From: Janthinobacterium aquaticum
GTDB taxonomy: Bacteria > Pseudomonadota > Gammaproteobacteria > Burkholderiales > Burkholderiaceae_D
Length of the DNA: 64,000 nt
Direction: 5' to 3'
NCBI RefSeq assembly: GCF_009208565.1
Contig: NZ_WFLK01000001.1
Coordinates: 62,001-126,000, forward strand
Below, one piece after another: positions 8,441 to 15,822 of the stretch (position 1 is its first letter; every line of letters starts with the position of its first letter). A program made the translations under genes and the position numbers. Below the pieces are notes generated by a model. It searched no databases, was not told the origin of the DNA, and saw only the letters and a program-made list of their open reading frames with translations.

Positions 8441-10120
8441 ATGACCAGCCCTATAACCAGGCCGCCAACGCCGACGGCAACCCCCGTCTGGGATAAGCGG
8501 CGCACTGAAAAAAAGCGCCGCATCGCCGCCGTGCAGCGCTACGCCAACGGACCGGTGCTCAACGCGGCCGATATGCCGGCAGCACTCGAAGCGCTGCTGC
8601 AACCGGGCGACCGCGTGGTTTTGGAAGGCAATAACCAGAAGCAGGCCGACTTTTTGGCGCGCATGCTCAACCAGGTCGATCCGGCCATCGTGCATCACCT
8701 GCACATGATCATGCCCAGCGTGAGCCTGCCCGAGCACCTGGACCTGTTCGAGCGCGGCATCGCCCGCAAGCTCGATTTCTCTTTTGCCGGCACGCAAAGC
8801 CTGCGCATTGCACAATTCCTGCAGGACGGCCAGCTTGAAGTGGGCGCCATCCACACTTATATCGAACTGTATGCGCGCCTGTTCGTCGATCTGTCACCGA
8901 ACGTGGTGATGGTGGCCGGTTACCTGGCCGACCGCCAGGGCAATCTGTATACCGGGCCCAGTACCGAAGACACGCCCACGCTGGTGGAAGCGGCAGCATT
9001 TCGCGATGGCATCGTGATCGCGCAGGTCAACCGCATCGTCGATGACCCGGCTGAACTGCCGCGCGTCGATATTCCCGGCTCCTGGGTCGACTTCGTGGTC
9101 GAAGCCGACCGCCCCTTCTTTATCGAGCCGTTGTTTACCCGCGACCCGCGCGTGATCAAGCCGGTGCACGTACTGATGGCGATGATGGCGATTCGCGGCG
9201 TCTATGAGCGCCATCAGGTGCAGTCGCTCAATCACGGCATCGGCTTCAACACGGCTGCCATCGAACTGATCCTGCCGACCTATGGCGAGCAGCTGGGCCT
9301 GAAAGGCAAGATCTGCCGCAACTGGGCACTCAATCCGCATCCGACGCTGATTCCGGCCATCGAGTCGGGCTGGGTCGAGAGCGTGCACTGCTTCGGCGCC
9401 GAACTGGGCATGGAGCGCTATACGGCGGCGCGCCCCGACGTGTTTTTCACGGGCCGCGATGGCTCCATGCGCTCGAACCGCGCGCTGTGCCAGCTGGCCG
9501 GCCAGTATGCGGTCGACCTGTTTATCGGCGCGACCTTGCAGATGGACGGCGTGGGCAATTCATCGACCGTCACCAATGGCCGGTTGGCCGGCTTTGGCGG
9601 TGCGCCCAATATGGGCCACGATCCGCACGGCCGGCGCCACCCGACGCCCGCCTGGCTCGACCTGATCGAGACCGACGATCCGCTGGCGCGCGGCAAGAAG
9701 CTGGTGGTGCAGATGGTCGAAACATTCCAGGACGGCGGCCAGCCGACCATCGTCGAGTCGCTGGACGCCGTCAAGGTCGGCCAGGACAGTGGCATGCCGC
9801 TCGCGCCCGTGATGATTTATGGCGACGATGTCAGCCATGTGCTGACCGAAGAAGGCATCGCCTACCTGTACAAGGCGCGTTCGCTCGACGAGCGCAAGGC
9901 CATGCTGGCGGCCGTGGCAGGCGTCACCCCCGTGGGCCTGCGCCACGACCCGAAAACCACGCAGTCGCTGCGCCAAGCCGGCCTGATCGCGCTGCCAGAA
10001 GATATCGGCGTGCAGCGCGGCGACGCCAGCCGCAGCCTGCTGGCCGCCAAGAGCATCGCCGACCTGGTCGAATGGTCCGATGGCCTGTATGACCCACCCG
10101 CCAAATTCAGGAGCTGGTAA
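8441..10120 (+). CDS. mdcA: Malonate decarboxylase alpha subunit (acetyl-ACP:malonate ACP transferase)
   Basis: 559 residues, the usual MdcA length, from the ATG at 8441 with GGGAG ten bases upstream. The motifs ALLQPGDRVVLEGNNQKQADFL and GMERYTAARPDVFFTGRDGSMRSNRA are characteristic of MdcA, a CoA-transferase-like enzyme. It moves the acyl-carrier protein from acetyl-ACP to malonate, giving malonyl-ACP and acetate in the cytoplasm. It opens the mdcABCDE-LM-GH operon and overlaps mdcB by one base (TAATG). Confidence 0.95.
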   Translation: MTSPITRPPTPTATPVWDKRRTEKKRRIAAVQRYANGPVLNAADMPAALEALLQPGDRVVLEGNNQKQADFLARMLNQVDPAIVHHLHMIMPSVSLPEHLDLFERGIARKLDFSFAGTQSLRIAQFLQDGQLEVGAIHTYIELYARLFVDLSPNVVMVAGYLADRQGNLYTGPSTEDTPTLVEAAAFRDGIVIAQVNRIVDDPAELPRVDIPGSWVDFVVEADRPFFIEPLFTRDPRVIKPVHVLMAMMAIRGVYERHQVQSLNHGIGFNTAAIELILPTYGEQLGLKGKICRNWALNPHPTLIPAIESGWVESVHCFGAELGMERYTAARPDVFFTGRDGSMRSNRALCQLAGQYAVDLFIGATLQMDGVGNSSTVTNGRLAGFGGAPNMGHDPHGRRHPTPAWLDLIETDDPLARGKKLVVQMVETFQDGGQPTIVESLDAVKVGQDSGMPLAPVMIYGDDVSHVLTEEGIAYLYKARSLDERKAMLAAVAGVTPVGLRHDPKTTQSLRQAGLIALPEDIGVQRGDASRSLLAAKSIADLVEWSDGLYDPPAKFRSW

Positions 10121-11049
10121 TGACTATGACCATGACCACTATCACTCACCTTCAACCTCACCTGCAGCAGGCGCGCGCGCTGGCCAGCCTGGTACAGCAG
10201 GCGCTGCTCGATGAAGTCACGCTGACGCCCAAACCCGGCCTGGTCGACCTGCGCAGCCGTGGCGCGCACCGGGACCTGAACTGGGCCCTGATGTGCCACT
10301 CGGCCGTCGCACTGCGCCCCACCTTTGAAGCGATGGCCGAAGCAGGCCTGGCTGGCTTGCCGCAAGACCTGCTGCGCCAGCGCATCGGCCGGCTCGGCCG
10401 GGTCGGTGAGGCGGTGATGCTGACGGTGACCGGCGGCGTCAACACCCACCGCGGCGCGATCTGGGCACTGGGCTTGCTGATTACCGCTGCTGGCCAGCAG
10501 CTGGCAGCCGGCCAGCCCTTGACACCGGCAGCACTGGCGGCGCGCGCCGGCGCGTTGGCGCGCATCAAGGATGCGGGTGCCCCGGCACGCACCGGCAACA
10601 AGGGCGAAGCGGCGCGGCTGCGCTACCACGTGGGCGGCGCCAGCGGCCAGGCGCAGGCCGATTTTCCGCATGTAACGCAAGTGAGCCTGCCGGCCCTGCA
10701 AGAGGCGCGCAGGCAGGGCGCTACCGAAACGGCCGCACGCCTGCAATCGCTGCTGGCCATCGTGGCTGAACTTGACGACACCTGCGTGCTGGCGCGCGGC
10801 GGCCCCGGCGCACTGGCGCAGGTACAGGCTGGCGCCAGCGCCGTGCTGGCGGCCGGCGGCCTAACGACCCGCGCAGGCAGCGCCGCCCTCGTGCAGCTGG
10901 AACACACCATGCTGGCGCTGAACGTCTCGCCCGGTGGCGCGGCCGATCTGCTGGCCGCCACCCTGCTGCTGGATCGTCTGCAGCGCCTGCAGCACCTGCA
11001 GCACCATCAACCTGACACTGACACCGAGGACAGCCATGGAACAACGTGA
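10120..11049 (+). CDS. mdcB: Triphosphoribosyl-dephospho-CoA synthase
   Basis: 309 residues; belongs to the CitG/MdcB family. The segments LTPKPGLVDLRSRGAHRDLN, GVNTHRGAIWALGLL and DDTCVLARGG are family hallmarks. MdcB makes 2'-(5''-triphosphoribosyl)-3'-dephospho-CoA from ATP and dephospho-CoA, the precursor of the prosthetic group that MdcG places on the carrier protein MdcC. The start overlaps the mdcA stop and the last 14 bases overlap mdcC, so the genes are translationally coupled. The C-terminal tail is rich in Gln, His and Leu (QRLQHLQHHQ), a low-complexity extension. Confidence 0.93.
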   Translation: MTMTMTTITHLQPHLQQARALASLVQQALLDEVTLTPKPGLVDLRSRGAHRDLNWALMCHSAVALRPTFEAMAEAGLAGLPQDLLRQRIGRLGRVGEAVMLTVTGGVNTHRGAIWALGLLITAAGQQLAAGQPLTPAALAARAGALARIKDAGAPARTGNKGEAARLRYHVGGASGQAQADFPHVTQVSLPALQEARRQGATETAARLQSLLAIVAELDDTCVLARGGPGALAQVQAGASAVLAAGGLTTRAGSAALVQLEHTMLALNVSPGGAADLLAATLLLDRLQRLQHLQHHQPDTDTEDSHGTT

Positions 11050-11329
11050 ATACAACTTCCCCGCCAGTGCGCCGGCGTCAGGACGCGCACTGGCCGGCGT
11101 GGTCGGTTCGGGCGACCTGGAAGTGCTGCTGGCGCCCAATGCGACGGGCAGCACGCATATCGTGGTCAACACCTCGGTCAACGGCAAAGGCGCGCTGTGG
11201 GACGCCGTGCTGGCACGCATATTCGGTGGCGAGCCGCTACCGGCCGCGCAGATCATTATCAACGACAGCGGCGCCACGCCCGGCGTGGTACGCATGCGCA
11301 TCGAACAAGCCTACGAGGAGCTGACATGA
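11036..11329 (+). CDS. mdcC: Malonate decarboxylase acyl carrier protein (delta subunit)
   Basis: 97 residues from the ATG at 11036. The motif VVGSGDLEVLLAP places Ser25 where the Klebsiella MdcC carries its 2'-(5''-phosphoribosyl)-3'-dephospho-CoA group. Malonyl and acetyl residues are carried as thioesters on this arm between MdcA and the MdcDE decarboxylase. It overlaps mdcB upstream by 14 bases and mdcD downstream by ATGA. Confidence 0.93.
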   Translation: MEQREYNFPASAPASGRALAGVVGSGDLEVLLAPNATGSTHIVVNTSVNGKGALWDAVLARIFGGEPLPAAQIIINDSGATPGVVRMRIEQAYEELT

Positions 11330-12177
11330 ACCTGCAGCATTTACTGGAGCGCGACAGCTTTATCGAGCGCAGCGCCCGCAGTCGTGCGCGCGCCCTGCTC
11401 GACGCCGGCAGCATGCGCGAACTGCTCGATCCATTTTGTGGCGTGGCGTCGCCCTGGCTGCCCAAACAGGGCGTTACTGCCCAGGCCGACGACGGCGTGA
11501 TCGTGGCCAAGGGCCTGCTGGACGGCCAGAGCACGCTGGTGCTGGCCATCGAAGGCGCCTACCAGGGCGGCAGCATGGGTGAAGTGGGCGGTGCAAAAAT
11601 CGCCGGTGCACTGGAACTGGCGGCCGTGGACAACCGCGCAGGCATCCCGACCCGCGCCGTGATCCTGTTTGAAACGGGCGGCGTACGGCTGCAGGAAGCG
11701 AACCTGGGCCTGGCCGCGATTGCCGATATCCAGGCTGCGATTGTCGACCTGCGCCGCTATCAGCCGGTAATCGGCATCTCGGCCGGCACCGTGGGCTGCT
11801 ATGGCGGCATGTCGATCGCCGCCGGCCTGTGCAGCTATCTGATGGTGACCCGCGAGGCGAGGCTGGGTCTCAATGGTCCGGCCGTGATCGAACAGGAAGC
11901 GGGCATCGAAGAATTCGACTCGCGCAACAAGCCGTTTATCTGGAGCTTGAGCGGCGGCGAACAGCGCCATGCCAGCGGCCTGGCCGACGCCTTTGTCGAG
12001 GACGACACAGCGCTGATCCGCGCCACCACCGTGCAGCTGTTTGCACGCGGCGTGCCGGCGCAGCACCGCAGCGAGCAGGCTGATTTTTACCTCGCGCGGC
12101 TGGCCAGCGTGGATACCGCCGGCCAGGCCACGCCAGCAGCGGTTCGCCACCAATACGCACAAGGAGAGACACCATGA
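11326..12177 (+). CDS. mdcD: Malonate decarboxylase beta subunit (malonyl-ACP decarboxylase)
   Basis: 283 residues, starting at the ATG that overlaps the mdcC stop. It is a carboxyltransferase/crotonase-fold protein; the segments GAYQGGSMGEVGGAKIAGAL and GISAGTVGCYGGMSIAAGL contain the glycine-rich oxyanion-hole elements. With MdcE it decarboxylates malonyl-ACP to acetyl-ACP and CO2. ATGA overlap with mdcE supports equimolar synthesis. Confidence 0.94.
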   Translation: MNLQHLLERDSFIERSARSRARALLDAGSMRELLDPFCGVASPWLPKQGVTAQADDGVIVAKGLLDGQSTLVLAIEGAYQGGSMGEVGGAKIAGALELAAVDNRAGIPTRAVILFETGGVRLQEANLGLAAIADIQAAIVDLRRYQPVIGISAGTVGCYGGMSIAAGLCSYLMVTREARLGLNGPAVIEQEAGIEEFDSRNKPFIWSLSGGEQRHASGLADAFVEDDTALIRATTVQLFARGVPAQHRSEQADFYLARLASVDTAGQATPAAVRHQYAQGETP

Positions 12178-13004
12178 CAGCAGATCAAAGCAGCCGCGGC
12201 GCCATCTGGCTGGCCGCGCTGACTGACGGCGCCGCCTCGCTGGACGGTTATGCACCATCGGTACGCGTGGTCGACGCGCTGCTCGACGAACAGCCGGCGC
12301 GCTACCTGGCCGTGGTGCCGGACAGCGCCAACCGTTTTCCACGCGCCCGCAACGGCGAAATCGGCCTGGTCGAAGGCTGGCAGCTGGCGCGCGCGGTGCA
12401 GCAAGTCGTCGCGCTCGATCGTGAACAGGCAATCAAGCGCCCGATCGTGGCCGTGATCGACGTGACCAGCCAGGCCTATGGCCGGCGCGAAGAAGCTTAT
12501 GGCATCCATCAGGCGCTGGCTGGCGCTGCGGGTGCTTATGCCCAGGCGCGCCTGGCTGGCCATCCGGTGATCGGCCTGATCGTCGGCAAGGCCATGTCGG
12601 GCGCCTTTCTCGCTCATGGCTACCAGGCCAACCGCCTGATCGCCTTTGACGATCCGCAGGTGATGGTGCATGCGATGGGCAAGGCCTCGGCGGCGCGCAT
12701 TACGCTGCGCTCGGTCGAGGCGCTGGAAAAGCTGTCGGCCACGGTGCCGCCTATGGCTTACGACATCGCCAACTACGCCTCGCTGGGCCTGTTGTGGCAA
12801 TTGCTGGCCGTGCGCCAGCCGGATCAGCCGCTGCCAGAGGATCTCGCCACTGTGCGCGCCAGCCTGGTGGCGGCGCTGGCCGATATTACGCTGTCGGACG
12901 ATACCGGCCTGGCCAGCCGCCAGGGTGCACCGAACCGGCAGGCATCGAGCCAGGTGCGCGCCCTGTTGCGCCAGCAATGGCACGAGGAGGCGCCACCACC
13001 CTGA
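12174..13004 (+). CDS. mdcE: Malonate decarboxylase gamma subunit
   Basis: 276 residues, start overlapping the mdcD stop (ATGA). It is the second carboxyltransferase-fold subunit: VAVIDVTSQAYGRREEAYGI and GLIVGKAMSGAFLAHGYQANR are typical of MdcE. It forms the decarboxylase core with MdcD and MdcC. A 61-base gap, longer than any other inside the operon, follows before the transporter genes. Confidence 0.94.
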   Translation: MTADQSSRGAIWLAALTDGAASLDGYAPSVRVVDALLDEQPARYLAVVPDSANRFPRARNGEIGLVEGWQLARAVQQVVALDREQAIKRPIVAVIDVTSQAYGRREEAYGIHQALAGAAGAYAQARLAGHPVIGLIVGKAMSGAFLAHGYQANRLIAFDDPQVMVHAMGKASAARITLRSVEALEKLSATVPPMAYDIANYASLGLLWQLLAVRQPDQPLPEDLATVRASLVAALADITLSDDTGLASRQGAPNRQASSQVRALLRQQWHEEAPPP

Positions 13005-13065
13005 GCATTTACCGGTCAAGAGAAGACGCACACAAGTCCTTCCAACCATATTCAAGGAGACAAAC

Positions 13066-13467
13066 ATGATTATTTACGGAACCGCCCTGCTGGCCATCTG
13101 CCATTTGCTGGGCATTATCCTGGGCGACCTGCTGGGCAGGGCCATGGGCGTGCACGCCAACGTCGGCGGGGTCGGCATCGCCATGCTGCTGCTCATTGCC
13201 GCGCGCATCTATATGCACCGCCTGAACTGGTTGCCGGCCATGAGCGAGCGCGGCGTCGAGTACTGGGGCGCGATGTATATTCCGGTCGTCGTTGCCATGG
13301 CCGCGCAGCAAGATGTGGTGGCGGCATTGCGCGGCGGCCCGGTAGCGCTGCTGGCGGCGCTGGGCGCAGTCGTTGCCTGCGCGCTGGTGATTGCCCTGAT
13401 CAACCGCATGGAAACGCCGCAGCAGGTGGCCGAAGCCTGCGCCGAACTGAACCTGTGCCGGGAGTAA
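13066..13467 (+). CDS. mdcL: Malonate transporter subunit MadL
   Basis: 133 residues from the ATG at 13066 with AAGGAGA upstream. A small hydrophobic protein with about four membrane helices (GTALLAICHLLGIILGDLLG, then VGGVGIAMLLLIAA). MadL is one half of the two-subunit, sodium-dependent malonate importer known from Malonomonas and found as mdcL in Acinetobacter and Pseudomonas loci. It ends three bases before madM. Because MadM appears damaged here, uptake by this pair is doubtful unless the frameshift is a sequence error. Confidence 0.9.
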   Translation: MIIYGTALLAICHLLGIILGDLLGRAMGVHANVGGVGIAMLLLIAARIYMHRLNWLPAMSERGVEYWGAMYIPVVVAMAAQQDVVAALRGGPVALLAALGAVVACALVIALINRMETPQQVAEACAELNLCRE

Positions 13468-13470
13468 GCC

Positions 13471-14252
13471 ATGATGGACACGACACATATGGACGTCATA
13501 CATAAAGCCGTGCTGGAAAACGGCCTGGTCACCGCCTTTGCCGTGGTGGGCCTGGTGATGCTGGTATCGATGCAGATTTCGCGCTGGCTGACCTTTGGCC
13601 GGGTGCATGGCTCGGCGATTGCCATCGTGATAGGGCTGGGCCTGGCCTGGTGGGGCGGCATGCAAAGCGGTGGCCACAAGGGGCTGGCCGACCTGTCGCT
13701 GTTTGGCGGCATCGGGCTGATGGGCGGCAGCATGCTGCGCGACTTTGCCATCGTTGCCACCGCGTTTGAAGTGAAAGCATCCGAGGCGCGCAAGGCCGGC
13801 ATGATCGGCGTGGTGGCGCTGCTGCTGGGCGTGCTGATTCCGTTTATCGTCGGCGCGGCGCTGGCCTGGTCGTTCGGCTACTCGGACGCCGTCAGCATGA
13901 CCACCATCGGCGCCGGCGCCGTTACCTACATCGTCGGCCCGGTCACCGGTGCTGCCATCGGCGCCACCTCGGACGTGATGGCGCTCAGCATCGCCGCTGG
14001 CCTGATCAAGGCCATTATCGTGATGGTCGGCACGCCGATGGCTGCGAACTTCCTGCGCCTGAAAACCCCGCGCTCGGCGATGGTTTTCGGCGGCCTGGCC
14101 GGCACCGTCAGCGGGGTGTCGGCCGGCCTGGCCGCCACCGACCGCAAACTGGTGCCATATGGCGCGCTGGTGCAACCTTCCACACGGGGCTGGGCTGCCT
14201 GCTGGGGCCATCACTGCTGTTTTTCAGCGTCAAGGCCATGGTGGGGGCGTAA
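13471..14252 (+). pseudogene. mdcM: Malonate transporter subunit MadM, frameshifted near the C-terminus
   Basis: Residues 1 to about 233 read as a normal MadM, ending in GLAATDRKLVPYGAL. Then the frame runs out of register, gives a non-homologous tail and would continue to 14403 inside mdcG. In the +2 frame the expected end is intact: ATFHTGLGCLLGPSLLFF, then a TAA at 14250-14252 that overlaps the mdcG ATG, as all other junctions here do. One missing base near 14170-14173 (for example GTGGCAACC reduced to GTGCAACC) explains this. The lost part is the last membrane segment. It may be a real mutation or a consensus error in a GC-rich tract. Confidence 0.8.
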
Positions 14253-14851
14253 TGAGCGATTTGCGCGCCCACGACCTGCTATGGCTGTCAGCACTGCCCG
14301 CGCCGGCGCCGGCCTGGGCGCGGCCGCACTGGCCGGTGGTGGTACGGCGCGCACAAGCGCCGGCTGGCCAGGTGCCGGTTGGCCTGCGCGGCAGCGTGCG
14401 TAGCGAGCGCCAGTCCGGCGTGACTGCCAGCACCAGCGTGCTGCGCGTGTGCACGCCGGAGCAACTATCAAGCATCGTCGTACCGGCCAGCCTGGCGCCC
14501 TGCGCCGCGCTCGACGCCCTGCGCGTAGCCAGCGGCCCCTTGAACGCGCTGGGCCTGGCGTGGGGCCCGAGCGGCAGCACCGGCTTTGCACTGGCTACCG
14601 GCGAACCGCTGCTGCGCGCCGACAGCGACCTCGATCTGGTGCTGCGCAGCGCCCGGCCGTTCACGACGCAGCAGCGCGATGCCCTGCTGGCAATGCTGGC
14701 TGAGGCAAGCCAGCTATGCCGCATCGATCTGCAGATCGATACCGGTCACGGCGGCTTTGCCTTTGCCGAATGGGCCGCCGGACGCACGCGCGTGCTGCTC
14801 AAGACCGCTCAAGGACCGGTCCTGACCGCCAACCCATGGGAGATGCCATGA
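14252..14851 (+). CDS. mdcG: Phosphoribosyl-dephospho-CoA transferase (malonate decarboxylase holo-ACP synthase)
   Basis: 199 residues from the ATG at 14252, overlapping the intended madM stop (TAATG). GPSGSTGFALATG and DSDLDLVLR match the nucleotidyltransferase-like core of MdcG, with the DxD acidic residues needed for metal and substrate. It transfers the phosphoribosyl-dephospho-CoA group made by MdcB onto Ser25 of MdcC. The protein is shorter at the N-terminus than some homologues, but the motifs are complete. Confidence 0.9.
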   Translation: MSDLRAHDLLWLSALPAPAPAWARPHWPVVVRRAQAPAGQVPVGLRGSVRSERQSGVTASTSVLRVCTPEQLSSIVVPASLAPCAALDALRVASGPLNALGLAWGPSGSTGFALATGEPLLRADSDLDLVLRSARPFTTQQRDALLAMLAEASQLCRIDLQIDTGHGGFAFAEWAAGRTRVLLKTAQGPVLTANPWEMP

Positions 14852-15756
14852 CGGTGCTATTTACCTTTCCCGGCCAGGGCGCGCAGCGCAGCGGCATGCT
14901 CCATGGCCTGCCCGACAGCGCCGCGCTGCTGGCCGAAAGCGCGGCCGTGCTGGGGCAGGACCCGCTGCAACTCGACACTGAAGCGGCGCTGCAGTCCACG
15001 CGCGCCGTGCAGCTATGCCTGCTCATTAGCGGCGTAGCCTATGCACGCCAGCTGATGCAGCATGGCGCGCGGCCGTCGATGGTGGCAGGTTTCTCCATCG
15101 GCGAATATGCAGCTGCCGTCATCGCCGGCGTGATCGACTTTGCCGACGCAGTCAGACTGGTGGCGCGGCGCGGCGAGCTGATGGAAAAGGCCTACCCCAG
15201 CGGCTATGGCATGGCGGTGGTGCTGGGGCTCGATGCGCAGCAACTGGCGCCGCTGGTGGCGCAGGTGCACAGCGCTGCAGAACCGGTCTATATCGCCAAC
15301 ATCAATGCGGCGCGTGAAATCGTGGTGTCGGGCAGCGATGCTGGCCTGGCCGCCGTGATGACGCTGGCGCGCACACACGGCGCCAGCTGCGCCAAACGGC
15401 TGGCGGTGGCCGTGCCGTCGCACTGCCCGCTGTTTGGCGACGCTGCACTGCAGATGCAGCAGGCGTTCGACACCGTGCCGCTGCACCGCCCGCGCTGCAC
15501 TTACCTCAGCAGCAGCGCCGCGCGCGCGCTGTTCGACCCGCTGCGCATAGCCGCCAGCCTGGCTGCCAATATGGCCAACCAGGTGCAATGGGCGGTGACC
15601 ATGCGCCTGGCCTGGGAACGCGGCGCACGCCTGGCGCTGGAAATGCCGCCCGGCGCGGTGCTGACCAAGCTGACAGCGCCACTGCTGGAAGACGGCCTTG
15701 CCGTCAGCTGCGACAGCACCCGGCTCGATACCGTGCTGGCGCTGGCGTCGCGCTGA
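14848..15756 (+). CDS. mdcH: Malonate decarboxylase epsilon subunit (malonyl-CoA:ACP transacylase)
   Basis: 302 residues, the start overlapping the mdcG stop (ATGA). It has the FabD fold: FTFPGQGAQRSGM at the N-terminus, the nucleophile elbow GFSIGEYAAAV with Ser83, and VPSHCPLF with the catalytic His. MdcH loads malonyl from malonyl-CoA onto MdcC to prime the decarboxylase cycle. It is the last gene of the operon; no terminator hairpin is visible before the next gene 66 bases away. Confidence 0.93.
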   Translation: MTVLFTFPGQGAQRSGMLHGLPDSAALLAESAAVLGQDPLQLDTEAALQSTRAVQLCLLISGVAYARQLMQHGARPSMVAGFSIGEYAAAVIAGVIDFADAVRLVARRGELMEKAYPSGYGMAVVLGLDAQQLAPLVAQVHSAAEPVYIANINAAREIVVSGSDAGLAAVMTLARTHGASCAKRLAVAVPSHCPLFGDAALQMQQAFDTVPLHRPRCTYLSSSAARALFDPLRIAASLAANMANQVQWAVTMRLAWERGARLALEMPPGAVLTKLTAPLLEDGLAVSCDSTRLDTVLALASR

Positions 15757-15785
15757 CCGCGCGCCTGAGCATGCCGCCAGCGCGG

Positions 15786-15791
15786 TATAAT
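15786..15791 (+). promoter_or_regulatory. -10 element TATAAT for the Suv3-like helicase gene
   Basis: A perfect TATAAT lies 31 bases before the helicase ATG at 15823, inside the 66-base gap after mdcH. No good -35 box is seen. The helicase probably has its own sigma-70 promoter. Confidence 0.5.
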
Positions 15792-15822
15792 CGTGGCTGA
15801 ATTTTTCTGTTTCAGGCCTCAC

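Noticed and set aside
14174..14403. Non-homologous C-terminal tail of the uninterrupted madM frame
   Set aside because: Arg/Ala/Gly-rich and overlapping mdcG out of frame; it is the product of a frameshift, not a real domain.
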